Counted from the stretch's first letter, positions 7,702 through 15,093 are shown. The stretch: DNA of 50,694 nt from an uncultured Prevotella sp. (GCA_934256705.1 CAKQPF010000022.1:1-50694), one strand, 5' to 3'. Numbers and translations: made by a program. Notes: a model not told the origin generated them from the sequence alone.

Positions 7702-8991
7702 TTATAATATAGCCAGTATGGAATATAATGGATAGTTGGTGAGCCAATCCTGATCTCTGTAAGGTGACATGGAAAGGCGTACGCCTTTTAGTCCTGGGTT
7801 TCGCTCTACAAACACTCTGAGACTCTTTGCTTGCAGGTTTTCCTCCGCTTTTACTTCTATTGGTATGATTTTATCCTCTTTTTGCAATAAGAAATCTATT
7901 TCGCCCCGTGAATTGTCAGCGGACCAATAATAAATGGACAATGAAGGGTTTTCTTTCAACTGCTGCATGACGTATTGCTCGGTCAATGCGCCCTTGAAAT
8001 CAGAGAACAATACATTCCCTTCCAGCAGACTTTGAGTAGGGATATTGCTCATGGCTCCCATCAAGCCTATGTCGGACATGAAAAGTTTGAATGCGGAGAA
8101 GTCTTCGTATGCAGTCAATGGAATCTGTGCCTTCTTGCATCGGTTCACCTTGTGTATCAATCCAGCATCTTTTAGCCATTCGATGGCGAGTTCGAAATCT
8201 TTAGCTCTTGCGCCTTCTTTCACTACACCATATATGAATTTCTTGTTTTCTTTAGCAAGTTGAGCAGGGATAGATTTCCATACCATACGGATACGCGGCA
8301 CCTCAATGGCAGGTGCATGCTTGGAAAAATCTCGTTCGTATGATTCTATTATTGCTTTCTGTATGTTTCTGACCTTCAATGGGTCTCCTTCTTTGACAAA
8401 AGAATTGACCGCTTCCGGCATTCCGCCTACAAAGTAGTATTGGCGTAAACGCTCCTCAAACTTGTTTCGGAACATGGTTATCATATGCCAATCTTTTGAC
8501 ATAAGCAGTTCGGTCATGCTGGTTTCACCGATAGCATCCATAAATTCAAAGAAAGAAAGGGGGTACAAATGCATGAAATCAACCTTTCCTACAGGAAAAG
8601 AGTCATTCTGATGCATGGATATTCCGAGAAGCGAACCAGCGGCAATTACGTGATATTGAGGTGCTTTTTCTGCAAAATACTTTAAAGCAGTGATACCTCT
8701 ATGAGCTTCCTGTATCTCGTCGAGAATAATTAGAGTGTTCTCGTCTATAGATACACCCGTGCTCCATTGTATGCTGTTGACAATGCGTGTTATGTCGAAG
8801 TCATGCGCAAACAAATCTTTAAGCATTTCATTGTCTTCAAAGTTTACATACGCACTCTTGGAATAAGCCTCTTTGGCAAATTCCTGCATGAGCCAAGTCT
8901 TACCGACTTGACGCGCTCCAAGCATTATCAACGGTTTCCTGTTGTTGCTTTCTTTCCACTGATATAAATCCTTGATGGCTGTTCTTTTCAT
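7702..8991 (-). CDS. AAA-family ATPase with DUF4143 domain
   Basis: This 429-aa cytoplasmic P-loop ATPase has an N-terminal AAA domain with Walker A GARQVGKT (25-32) and Walker B LIILDE (87-92), a VIAAGSLLG sensor region, and a C-terminal DUF4143 domain. The C-terminal GEIDFLL...IPIEVKAE (Glu364, Asp366, Glu379, Lys381) resembles a PD-(D/E)XK nuclease-like fold. The family is abundant in Bacteroidetes, often strain-variable, and its role is not settled. I chose the ATG at 8991 because the longer frame would begin at or above a clear promoter (9022-9052). This start gives the usual family N-terminus (MKRTAIKDLYQW). It is monocistronic. Confidence 0.9.
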   Translation of the reverse strand: MKRTAIKDLYQWKESNNRKPLIMLGARQVGKTWLMQEFAKEAYSKSAYVNFEDNEMLKDLFAHDFDITRIVNSIQWSTGVSIDENTLIILDEIQEAHRGITALKYFAEKAPQYHVIAAGSLLGISMHQNDSFPVGKVDFMHLYPLSFFEFMDAIGETSMTELLMSKDWHMITMFRNKFEERLRQYYFVGGMPEAVNSFVKEGDPLKVRNIQKAIIESYERDFSKHAPAIEVPRIRMVWKSIPAQLAKENKKFIYGVVKEGARAKDFELAIEWLKDAGLIHKVNRCKKAQIPLTAYEDFSAFKLFMSDIGLMGAMSNIPTQSLLEGNVLFSDFKGALTEQYVMQQLKENPSLSIYYWSADNSRGEIDFLLQKEDKIIPIEVKAEENLQAKSLRVFVERNPGLKGVRLSMSPYRDQDWLTNYPLYSILAIL

Positions 8992-9021
8992 AACAATCTG
9001 ATTATTTGGAGTTTCTGATTG

Positions 9022-9052
9022 CAAAGATACATTTTTAATTTGAAATATCAAA
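9022..9052 (-). promoter_or_regulatory. Promoter of the DUF4143 ATPase gene
   Basis: On the minus strand, TTTG (9052-9049), 19 bp, then TATCTTTG (9029-9022): a near-perfect Bacteroidetes -33/-7 promoter. The predicted transcript starts about 25 nt before the ATG at 8991, which fixes that start. Confidence 0.8.
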
Positions 9053-9053
9053 G

Positions 9054-9138
9054 AAAGTCGTCCTTAAAAGTGTGGAGAATCACAAAAAGTCGTCCTTAAA
9101 AGTGTGGGGAATCGCAAAAAGTCGTCCTTAAAAGTGTG
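9054..9138. repeat. Three tandem 32-bp repeats upstream of the ATPase promoter
   Basis: Copies start at 9054, 9086 and 9118, and the third is partial (21 bp). All contain AAAGTCGTCCTTAAAAGTGTG; the unit continues GGAGAATCAC or GGGGAATCGC. The first copy starts 2 bp beyond the -33 element of the ATPase promoter. The 32-bp period is close to three DNA turns, suggesting protein-binding sites on one face (inference). Confidence 0.9.
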
Positions 9139-9361
9139 AAAACGGTGATTTATGGTCAGGGATGATGTATGCCGTTTCTGCCTTCAGCGGCTTGTTCCTG
9201 CTGGTGCAAGACGCTAAAATGCCGACAGTCAGCTAAAGCAAAAGCGGGGCATGGGCGGGGACAGTTATTTCAATGCAGGAAAGATGTCACCTTCTTCATG
9301 CAGACAAAACAATGCGGAATGGACGAATTTTATTGATTTTCAGCACTTTTTCATCGTTTTA

Positions 9362-9393
9362 CTTGCGCATGTGCGAAATAATTTGTAATTTTG
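9362..9393 (+). promoter_or_regulatory. rpsU: Promoter of rpsU
   Basis: TTG at 9363-9365 and TAATTTTG at 9386-9393 are separated by 20 bp, matching the Bacteroidetes consensus. It lies about 80 bp before rpsU and may drive rpsU-xerC-hpf. Confidence 0.75.
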
Positions 9394-9474
9394 CACCCGC
9401 ATTTCGTAGGCTTTGTGCCAACGGTGCACGTAAATTACATAATATTAAATACTTAAAACAAAAACAAAACAAAA

Positions 9475-9666
9475 ATGATTATCGTACCAGTAAAAGAAGG
9501 CGAGAACATCGAGAGAGCACTTAAGAAGTTTAAGAGAAAGTTTGAGAAGACTGGCGTTGTGAAGGAACTCCGCGCACGTCAGCAGTTCGACAAGCCTTCT
9601 GTACTTAAGCGTCTCAAGATGGAACACGCTATCTATGTACAGCAGCTTCGCGCCAACGAGGAGTAA
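9475..9666 (+). CDS. rpsU: 30S ribosomal protein S21
   Basis: S21 joins the small subunit near the 3' end of 16S rRNA and helps initiation. The 63-aa basic product begins MIIVPVKEGENIERALKKFKR and contains the family's ALKKFKRKFEKTGVVKELR region, ending VQQLRANEE. In this phylum S21 has been linked to the masking of the anti-Shine-Dalgarno sequence, which fits the absence of a Shine-Dalgarno here (the upstream bases are only A and C). It is first in the order rpsU-xerC-hpf; the gap to xerC is 95 bp. Confidence 0.95.
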   Translation: MIIVPVKEGENIERALKKFKRKFEKTGVVKELRARQQFDKPSVLKRLKMEHAIYVQQLRANEE

Positions 9667-9761
9667 TAACTCCTCACGTTGATGAAGGGGTAATCCCGTG
9701 ATTATTCCTAATCAATGTTAAATAATTTGGTAGTCTGAATTTATTTCCGTAAATTCGCCAC

Positions 9762-10667
9762 ATGATTATCGAAGACTTTCTCAGATATATGGAAACGGAG
9801 CGAGTCGCTTCGCCGGCTACCGTAGCCACTTATCGGGAAGTGCTGGCAGACTTTTCCGAGTTTGTCGCTTCCCTCGATAATCAGACACCCGAGACAGTGG
9901 ATTCGGATATTATTCGAGACTGGCTGGGCTCGCTGATGGAAAAAGGACAGAAAGCGTCCTACGTCTGCAAGCAGCTCAGCGCCGTAAAGTCGATGTATAG
10001 ATTCGCATTGGCGCACGGAATGGTCGAGAGTGATCCGGCTCACCTCGTGACAGGACCCAAGAGGCAGAAAGTGCTGCCGGTCTTCCTGAAAGAAAAGGAG
10101 GCAGACAAGCTTTTTGATGAACTCGAATGGGATGAGGATGATTTTGGTGATGTCCGCGCGCGTACATTATTATTATTATTATATTCCACAGGGGCACGAA
10201 GGGCAGAGGCTGTAGCGATCAATGACAGCGATGTCAATCTCGTAAACGATGAAATAAAGTTTACGGGAAAAAGACGCAAGCAGAGGATCGTTCCTCTGAC
10301 GGCAGAATTGTCCTCCCAGATAGAGAAATATCTGGCGTTGCGGGAGAAAACCGTCGAAAGGCAAGATGATGCGTTCTTTGTGAGTGACAAAGGAAAGAGA
10401 ATCACCGTCGCGTATGTATATACCACGGTGAGGAAATACCTTTCTCTCGTCACGACAGCCAAAAAGCGGTCACCGCATGTGCTGCGGCATTCGTTCGCTA
10501 CTGCGCTCCTTAATCATGATGCACAGTTGAGCAGTGTGCAGAAACTGCTGGGTCATAAGAGTGTAGCAACGACAGAAATATACACACATGTCACTTTCGA
10601 GGATCTGAAACGGGTATATGGCAAGGCACATCCCAGGGCTATGCCCTCTGATGAAAGAGATAAATAG
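9762..10667 (+). CDS. xerC: Tyrosine recombinase, XerC/XerD type
   Basis: This 301-aa site-specific recombinase probably resolves chromosome dimers at dif. It has an N-terminal SAM-like core-binding domain (about 1-95) and a catalytic domain with the full set Arg146 (TGARR), Lys near 170-173, His239 and Arg242 (HVLRH), His265 (LLGHKS) and nucleophile Tyr274 (TEIYTH). Length and the absence of nearby attachment sites or phage genes suggest a housekeeping Xer, and its place between rpsU and hpf is typical for the phylum. XerC versus XerD cannot be separated with certainty. A run of five TTA leucine codons lies at 10167-10181. Confidence 0.85.
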   Translation: MIIEDFLRYMETERVASPATVATYREVLADFSEFVASLDNQTPETVDSDIIRDWLGSLMEKGQKASYVCKQLSAVKSMYRFALAHGMVESDPAHLVTGPKRQKVLPVFLKEKEADKLFDELEWDEDDFGDVRARTLLLLLYSTGARRAEAVAINDSDVNLVNDEIKFTGKRRKQRIVPLTAELSSQIEKYLALREKTVERQDDAFFVSDKGKRITVAYVYTTVRKYLSLVTTAKKRSPHVLRHSFATALLNHDAQLSSVQKLLGHKSVATTEIYTHVTFEDLKRVYGKAHPRAMPSDERDK

Positions 10668-10731
10668 TCGCCCTTACACCTTATTATATATATAATATGG
10701 AGCGGGGCAGTAGTTCTAACTTAGTAAAAAT

Positions 10732-10738
10732 AGGAGGT
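10732..10738 (+). promoter_or_regulatory. hpf: Strong Shine-Dalgarno of hpf
   Basis: AGGAGGT lies 4 bp before the hpf ATG. A full Shine-Dalgarno is unusual in this phylum and in this window, where most genes have AT-rich leaders. It fixes the start at 10743. Confidence 0.7.
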
Positions 10739-10742
10739 ACCT

Positions 10743-11042
10743 ATGGAAATTAAGATTCAGGCCGTCCGTTTTGACGCGACAGAAAAGTTACAGGAGTTTG
10801 CTATCAAGAAGGTAGAAAAGCTCTCAAAGTCTTACGATGATATACAGAAAGTAGAGGTGCAACTCAAAGTTGTCAAGCCTGCCACCGTTATGAACAAGCA
10901 GACAAGCATCAATGTGGCAGTACCAGGAGCTCCGGTTTTCGTAGAGAAGACATGTGATACTTTTGAGGAAGGAATCGATCAGTGTATCGACGCTCTGAAG
11001 GTAAAATTGGCAAAAATCAAAGAAAAATCAAGAAATCATTAA
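10743..11042 (+). CDS. hpf: Ribosome hibernation promoting factor HPF/RaiA family (short form)
   Basis: This 99-aa protein binds the decoding region of the 30S subunit and stabilises inactive ribosomes when growth slows. The start MEIKIQAVRFDATEKLQEFAIKKVEKLSK and the strand pattern VEVQLKVVKP...TSINVAVPGAPVFVEKTCDTFEEGIDQCIDAL fit the beta-alpha-beta-beta-beta-alpha HPF fold. The C-terminal dimerisation domain of long HPF is absent, so it is a short form. It follows xerC by 75 bp and precedes a strong tRNA promoter, the usual Bacteroidetes neighbourhood. Confidence 0.93.
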   Translation: MEIKIQAVRFDATEKLQEFAIKKVEKLSKSYDDIQKVEVQLKVVKPATVMNKQTSINVAVPGAPVFVEKTCDTFEEGIDQCIDALKVKLAKIKEKSRNH

Positions 11043-11058
11043 AAAATATTCCAAAAAA

Positions 11059-11090
11059 TTTGGAGGATTAAAAAATTATGCGTACCTTTG
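11059..11090 (+). promoter_or_regulatory. Promoter of the tRNA-tuf cluster
   Basis: TTTG (11059-11062), exactly 20 bp, then TACCTTTG (11083-11090): a full match to the Bacteroidetes consensus. It lies 52 bp upstream of tRNA-Thr, and is the strongest-looking promoter near the tuf operon. Confidence 0.85.
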
Positions 11091-11142
11091 CATCCGAAAT
11101 CAAAAATGAGTCCACAAGCGACGCTAATCGGACGCAAGTTTC

Positions 11143-11216
11143 GCCTCTTTAGCTCAGTTGGCCAGAGCACGTGATTTGTAATCTCGGGGTCGTTGGTTCG
11201 AATCCGACAAGAGGCT
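11143..11216 (+). tRNA. tRNA-Thr (UGU)
   Basis: The acceptor GCCTCTT pairs with AAGAGGC and the discriminator is T. The anticodon loop TTTGTAA gives anticodon TGT. The T-arm is GTTGG-TTCGAAT-CCGAC. The anticodon stem has one T-T mismatch. CCA is not encoded. Confidence 0.95.
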
Positions 11217-11263
11217 CTCCAAACAAGTGGAGGTTGCGCTAAGCAAAGGGACGCATGATTGAA

Positions 11264-11346
11264 GGGTGGTTACCAGAGTGGCCAAATGGGGCAGACTGTA
11301 AATCTGCTGGTTTTTACCTTCGGTGGTTCGAATCCATCACCACCCA
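11264..11346 (+). tRNA. tRNA-Tyr (GUA)
   Basis: The acceptor GGGTGGT pairs with ACCACCC, discriminator A. The anticodon stem-loop GCAGA-CTGTAAA-TCTGC gives GTA. The 83-nt length with an extended variable arm is as expected for bacterial tRNA-Tyr. A terminator hairpin follows closely. Confidence 0.96.
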
Positions 11347-11356
11347 CTCGAATCAG

Positions 11357-11394
11357 ACGCGGGACAAAGGGTAATCTTATCCTGCGTTTTTTTT
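11357..11394 (+). terminator. Rho-independent terminator inside the tRNA cluster
   Basis: ACGCGGGA pairs with TCCTGCGT (8 bp, one G-U) around a 15-nt loop, followed by seven more T residues. It stands 10 bp after tRNA-Tyr and 61 bp before tRNA-Gly, so it should stop or reduce transcription between the two tRNA pairs. Confidence 0.8.
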
Positions 11395-11455
11395 CACTAA
11401 AATCACTTGCTATATAAGACTCGAAAGGTTCTTTTGGTCATTTGGCAAAGTATTC

Positions 11456-11528
11456 GCGGAAATAGCTCAGTTGATAGAGCACTAGCCTTCCAAGCTGGGG
11501 GTCGCGGGTTTGAGCCCCGTTTTCCGCT
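11456..11528 (+). tRNA. tRNA-Gly (UCC)
   Basis: The acceptor GCGGAAA pairs with TTTCCGC, discriminator T. The anticodon stem-loop CTAGC-CTTCCAA-GCTGG gives TCC. The T-loop TTTGAGC is slightly unusual but the T-stem is sound. 73 nt, no encoded CCA. Confidence 0.95.
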
Positions 11529-11537
11529 CCAATCCTT

Positions 11538-11608
<71 letters not shown>

Positions 11609-11609
<1 letters not shown>

Positions 11610-11643
11610 CTCTCTCTAAAAGGTGATAGCCTCAAGAGGGAGA
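11609..11643 (+). promoter_or_regulatory. Hairpin in the tuf leader
   Basis: TCTCTCTC (11609-11616) pairs with GAGGGAGA (11636-11643) with one T-G wobble, and AGG/CCT can pair inside. It connects tRNA-Thr to tuf. A role in tRNA 3' processing or mRNA separation is inferred. Confidence 0.5.
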
Positions 11644-11691
11644 TTGTGCATTTTAGATATATTGATTAATTAACAAATAAACTTTAGTACA

Positions 11692-12879
11692 ATGGCAAAA
11701 GAGAATTTCGTACGTGACAAAGTCCACGTAAACATTGGTACCATTGGTCACGTTGACCACGGTAAGACAACTCTCACCGCTGCTATCACTACTGTTCTCG
11801 CTAAGAAGGGTCTTTCTGAGCTCAAGTCTTTTGACCAGATCGACAACGCTCCTGAAGAGAAAGAGCGCGGTATCACTATTAACACCGCTCACGTTGAGTA
11901 TCAGACTGAAAAGCGTCACTATGCTCACGTAGACTGCCCAGGACACGCTGACTATGTAAAGAACATGGTTACTGGTGCTGCTCAGATGGATGGTGCAATC
12001 ATCGTAGTTGCTGCTACTGATGGTCCTATGCCACAGACTCGTGAGCACGTACTTCTCGCTCGTCAGGTAAACGTTCCACGCCTCGTTGTATTCCTCAACA
12101 AGTGCGATATGGTTGATGATGAGGAAATGCTTGAGCTCGTAGAGATGGAAATGCGTGAGCTTCTCGATCAGTACGATTTCGACGGCGACAATACTCCTAT
12201 CATCCGTGGTTCTGCTCTCGGTGCCCTCAATGGTGTTCCTGAGTGGGAAGACAAGATCATGGAGCTCATGGACGCTTGTGATACATGGATTCAGGATCCT
12301 CCACGTGACCTTGACAAGCCATTCCTTATGCCAGTTGAGGACGTATTCTCAATCACTGGTCGTGGTACTGTTGCTACAGGTCGTATTGAGACTGGTAAGA
12401 TTCACGTAGGCGACGAGGTTGAAATCCTTGGTCTTGGTGAGGACAAGAAGTCAGTTGTTACTGGCGTTGAGATGTTCCGCAAGATTCTTGACGAAGGTCA
12501 GGCTGGTGATAATGTAGGTCTCCTCCTCCGTGGTGTTGATAAGTCTGAGATCAAGCGTGGTATGGTTCTCTGTCACCCAGGACAGGTTAAGCCATTCAAG
12601 AAGTTCAAGGCTTCTATCTATGTCCTCAAGAAGGAAGAGGGTGGTCGTCATACTCCATTCGGAAACAAGTATCGTCCACAGTTCTACCTCCGTACAATGG
12701 ACTGCACAGGTGAAATCCACCTCCCAGAAGGAATTGAGATGGTAATGCCTGGTGATAACGTAGAGATCACTGTAGAGCTTATCTACGCTGTTGCTCTCAA
12801 CGTAGGTCTCCGCTTCGCTATCCGTGAGGGTGGTCGTACAGTTGGTTCTGGTCAGATCACAGAGGTTTACGAGGATTAA
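11692..12879 (+). CDS. tuf: Elongation factor Tu
   Basis: EF-Tu carries aminoacyl-tRNA to the ribosomal A site using GTP. The 395-aa product has the G1 motif GHVDHGKT (19-26), DCPGHADYVKNM (G3), NKCDM (G4) and a complete domain II and III ending VGSGQITEVYED. Length is normal for the family. Codon use is strongly biased, as expected for a very highly expressed gene. It is embedded between tRNA genes (Thr upstream, Trp downstream), so the primary transcript needs RNase processing. No second tuf copy occurs in the window. Confidence 0.99.
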   Translation: MAKENFVRDKVHVNIGTIGHVDHGKTTLTAAITTVLAKKGLSELKSFDQIDNAPEEKERGITINTAHVEYQTEKRHYAHVDCPGHADYVKNMVTGAAQMDGAIIVVAATDGPMPQTREHVLLARQVNVPRLVVFLNKCDMVDDEEMLELVEMEMRELLDQYDFDGDNTPIIRGSALGALNGVPEWEDKIMELMDACDTWIQDPPRDLDKPFLMPVEDVFSITGRGTVATGRIETGKIHVGDEVEILGLGEDKKSVVTGVEMFRKILDEGQAGDNVGLLLRGVDKSEIKRGMVLCHPGQVKPFKKFKASIYVLKKEEGGRHTPFGNKYRPQFYLRTMDCTGEIHLPEGIEMVMPGDNVEITVELIYAVALNVGLRFAIREGGRTVGSGQITEVYED

Positions 12880-12926
12880 TCCACGTGGCTTCGCCAATCA
12901 CTCTGAAGATTTAAAAATCAGATATA

Positions 12927-12952
12927 GATTCCCGGTTTCATCGCCGGGAATC
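12927..12952 (+). promoter_or_regulatory. Perfect 9-bp hairpin between tuf and tRNA-Trp
   Basis: GATTCCCGG pairs with CCGGGAATC around an 8-nt loop. There is no U-tract, and tRNA-Trp begins 5 bp later. It more likely protects the tuf mRNA 3' end or guides tRNA 5' processing than terminates transcription. Confidence 0.6.
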
Positions 12953-12956
12953 ATCT

Positions 12957-13027
12957 ACGAGAGTCCTCCAATGGTAGGAGAGCGGTCTCCAAAACCGTCA
13001 ATGTGGGTTCGATTCCTGCCTCTCGTG
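12957..13027 (+). tRNA. tRNA-Trp (CCA)
   Basis: The acceptor ACGAGAG pairs with CTCTCGT, discriminator G. The anticodon stem-loop GCGGT-CTCCAAA-ACCGT gives CCA. 71 nt. It lies between tuf and secE, the normal place in Bacteroidetes. Confidence 0.96.
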
Positions 13028-13043
13028 CTAATAGAAAGATAAT

Positions 13044-13232
13044 ATGAATAAGGTAATAAATTATTGCAAGGCTTGTTACGATGAACTTGCGCATAAGACA
13101 TCTTGGCCTACAAGATCTGAACTTACCCATTCTGCGATGGTTGTATTATCTGCTTCCCTTGTCATCGCAGTGGTTGTGTTCGCTATGGACTCAGTGTTCA
13201 GATTTGTCATGAGCAACATCTATCCTAATTAA
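13044..13232 (+). CDS. secE: Preprotein translocase subunit SecE
   Basis: SecE is the essential small membrane subunit of the SecYEG channel. The 62-aa single-TM form begins MNKVINYCKACYDELAHKTSWPTRSEL, with the conserved amphipathic helix and TSWPTR motif. It continues with one hydrophobic helix (about 30-50) and a short exposed tail (MSNIYPN). It sits 16 bp after tRNA-Trp and 16 bp before nusG, the near-universal secE-nusG pairing. Its partner SecY is encoded about 29 kb downstream in the r-protein run. Confidence 0.96.
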   Translation: MNKVINYCKACYDELAHKTSWPTRSELTHSAMVVLSASLVIAVVVFAMDSVFRFVMSNIYPN

Positions 13233-13248
13233 AAACTTAAGGAAAGTC

Positions 13249-13794
13249 ATGGCAGAGAAAGGAATGAAATGGTATGTAATGCGTGCGGTCAGCGGCAAGG
13301 AGAAGAAACTCAAGGAGTACATCGAAAAGGAAATGACGCATAATCAGTTCCTCGCTTCTAATGTTTCTCAGATACTTCTGCCTGTTGAAAAGCACGTTGT
13401 CATGCGTAATGGAAAGAGAGATGAGAAAGAGAAGGTTCAGCTTCCTGGTTATCTCTTTGTCGAGGCAAATCTCATTGGAGATATGGCTCACACTTTGCGC
13501 TTCATGCCTAATTGTCTCGGCTTCCTTGGAGGATTGGATGATCCTACACCTGTTCGCCAGTCGGATATCAACAGAATGCTCGGTGCAGCCGAAGAGACTG
13601 TACTTGAGGAAGAAGTTGACATTCCATACGCTGTCAACGAAGTGGTAAAGGTTGCTGATGGTCCGTTCAGCGGTTTCACTGGAGTTATCGAAGAGGTAAA
13701 TGCAGAGAAACGCAAGTTGACGGTGATGGTTAAGATTTTCGGACGCAAAACGCCTCTGGAACTCGGTTTTATGCAAGTCGAAAAAGAAGCATAG
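13249..13794 (+). CDS. nusG: Transcription termination/antitermination factor NusG
   Basis: NusG binds RNA polymerase and couples it to ribosomes or Rho. The 181-aa product has the NGN domain beginning MKWYVMRAVSGKEKKLKEYIEKE, followed by LPGYLFVEANL and the loop reading RFMPNCLGFLGG. The C-terminal KOW domain is FSGFTGVIEEVNAEKRKLTVMVKIFG (about 143-168). There is no large insertion, so this is the housekeeping copy rather than a UpxY-type specialised paralogue. It leads into the rplK-rplA-rplJ-rplL genes. Confidence 0.97.
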   Translation: MAEKGMKWYVMRAVSGKEKKLKEYIEKEMTHNQFLASNVSQILLPVEKHVVMRNGKRDEKEKVQLPGYLFVEANLIGDMAHTLRFMPNCLGFLGGLDDPTPVRQSDINRMLGAAEETVLEEEVDIPYAVNEVVKVADGPFSGFTGVIEEVNAEKRKLTVMVKIFGRKTPLELGFMQVEKEA

Positions 13795-13880
13795 CATCTA
13801 TTGTCCCTTTAATGTTACGAAAGGGATAGTCGTGTCTTGTGCCTCTGAATACATTCACTCAATTTTTAATATTAACAAAA

Positions 13881-14321
13881 ATGGCTAAAGAAGTTGCTGG
13901 ATTTATCAAGTTACAGATTAAAGGCGGCGCTGCGAATCCTTCACCTCCAGTAGGACCTGCTCTTGGTTCCAAGGGTATCAACATCATGGGATTCTGCAAG
14001 GAGTTCAATGCCCGTACCCAGGATAAGGCAGGTAAGATTCTTCCTGTCGTTATCACTTACTACGCTGACAAATCATACAGCTTTGAGATCAAGACTCCAC
14101 CTGCAGCTGTCCAGCTGAAGGAAGCAGCAAAAGTCAAGAGCGGTTCTTCTACCCCTAACCGTAACAAGGTAGGTGAGGTAACTTGGGAACAGGTCAAGGC
14201 TATTGCTGAGGATAAAATGCCTGACTTGAACTGTTTCACAGTTGAGTCTGCAATGCGTCTCATCGCAGGTACTGCTCGTAGTATGGGTATCACTGTAAAA
14301 GGAGATTTTCCTGCTGAGTAA
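13881..14321 (+). CDS. rplK: 50S ribosomal protein L11
   Basis: L11 forms part of the GTPase-associated centre with 23S rRNA. I take the ATG at 13881 (MAKEVAGFIKLQIKGGAA), 146 aa, because an in-frame ATG 14 codons earlier would add a non-homologous leader. The Pro-rich N-terminal segment NPSPPVGPALGSKGINIMGFCKEFN, the linker and the C-terminal MRLIAGTARSMGITVKG are typical. It follows nusG by 86 bp and precedes rplA by 61 bp; a small inverted region (GGTGATTACAATATCACC) lies in that second gap. Confidence 0.97.
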   Translation: MAKEVAGFIKLQIKGGAANPSPPVGPALGSKGINIMGFCKEFNARTQDKAGKILPVVITYYADKSYSFEIKTPPAAVQLKEAAKVKSGSSTPNRNKVGEVTWEQVKAIAEDKMPDLNCFTVESAMRLIAGTARSMGITVKGDFPAE

Positions 14322-14382
14322 TTAACAATTTCCGGGAGGTGATTACAATATCACCGTTTGGACCGAAAAAACTTCAAAGAAA

Positions 14383-15075
14383 ATGAGTAAACTGACTAAA
14401 AATCAAAAAGCAGTAGCTGGTAAGGTAGAGGCTAACAAGCTCTATTCTCTTGCTGAGGCTTCAGCTCTCGTAAAGGAAATCACTACAACAAAGTTTGATG
14501 CTTCTGTTGATGTTGATGTTCGTCTCGGTGTTGACCCTCGTAAGGCTAACCAGATGGTACGTGGTGTCGTATCTCTTCCTAACGGAACCGGTAAGGTAAC
14601 ACGTGTGCTTGCTCTCTGTACACCTGATCAGGAAGCTGCTGCTAAGGAAGCTGGTGCTGACTACGTTGGTCTTGATGAGTACATCGATAAGATCAAGGGT
14701 GGTTGGACTGATATTGATGTTATCATCACCATGCCTTCTTGTATGGGTAAGATTGGTCCTATCGGCCGTATCCTCGGTCCTCGTGGACTTATGCCTAACC
14801 CAAAGAGCGGTACTGTTACAATGAACATTGCGCAGGCTGTCAAGGAGGTTAAGCAGGGTAAGATCGACTTCAAGGTTGACAAGACTGGTATCATCCATAC
14901 ATCTATTGGTAAGGTGTCCATGACAGCTGAGCAGATTCTCGGTAACGCCAAGGAGTTTATCTCTACTGTTATCAAGCTCAAGCCTGCTGCTGCTAAGGGT
15001 ACGTACATCAAGAGTATCTTTATTTCAAGCACAATGAGTAAGGGTATCAAGATTGATCCTAAATCAGCCGAGTAA
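14383..15075 (+). CDS. rplA: 50S ribosomal protein L1
   Basis: L1 builds the mobile stalk that handles E-site tRNA. The 230-aa product contains the family signature region around MPSCMGKIGPIGRILGPRGLMPNPKSGTV (about 122-148), with GRILGPRGLMPNPKSGTV the most conserved part. It ends FISSTMSKGIKIDPKSAE. In many bacteria L1 represses its own operon by binding an rRNA-like site in the mRNA; no obvious mimic is seen before rplK here. The gap to rplJ is 18 bp. Confidence 0.98.
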   Translation: MSKLTKNQKAVAGKVEANKLYSLAEASALVKEITTTKFDASVDVDVRLGVDPRKANQMVRGVVSLPNGTGKVTRVLALCTPDQEAAAKEAGADYVGLDEYIDKIKGGWTDIDVIITMPSCMGKIGPIGRILGPRGLMPNPKSGTVTMNIAQAVKEVKQGKIDFKVDKTGIIHTSIGKVSMTAEQILGNAKEFISTVIKLKPAAAKGTYIKSIFISSTMSKGIKIDPKSAE

Positions 15076-15093
15076 CTCTAAAAGTTTTGTACA

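Larger units (their letters stand above)
8992..9474. other. Intergenic region between divergent ATPase gene and rpsU
   Basis: This holds the minus-strand ATPase promoter, three 32-bp tandem repeats and the rpsU promoter. A short hydrophobic frame around 9160-9236 (MMYAVSAFSGLFLLVQDAK, then stop) could be a gene remnant but has no supporting start signal. Nothing else is recognised. Confidence 0.55.

Noticed and set aside
8992..9051. Longer N-terminus for the DUF4143 ATPase
   Set aside because: The extra codons would overlap the predicted promoter and lie before the predicted transcript start.
9054..9138. 32-bp repeats as a CRISPR array
   Set aside because: Copies are directly contiguous with no unique spacers, and no cas gene is in the window. 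The same holds for the 22-bp arrays.
9160..9236. Short hydrophobic frame between the ATPase gene and rpsU
   Set aside because: It has no promoter or start evidence and is cut by a stop at the repeat; it may be a remnant but cannot be supported.
9762..10667. Tyrosine recombinase as an integrase of a mobile element
   Set aside because: It lies in the conserved rpsU-hpf context without attachment repeats, excisionase or cargo genes, so a housekeeping Xer role fits better.
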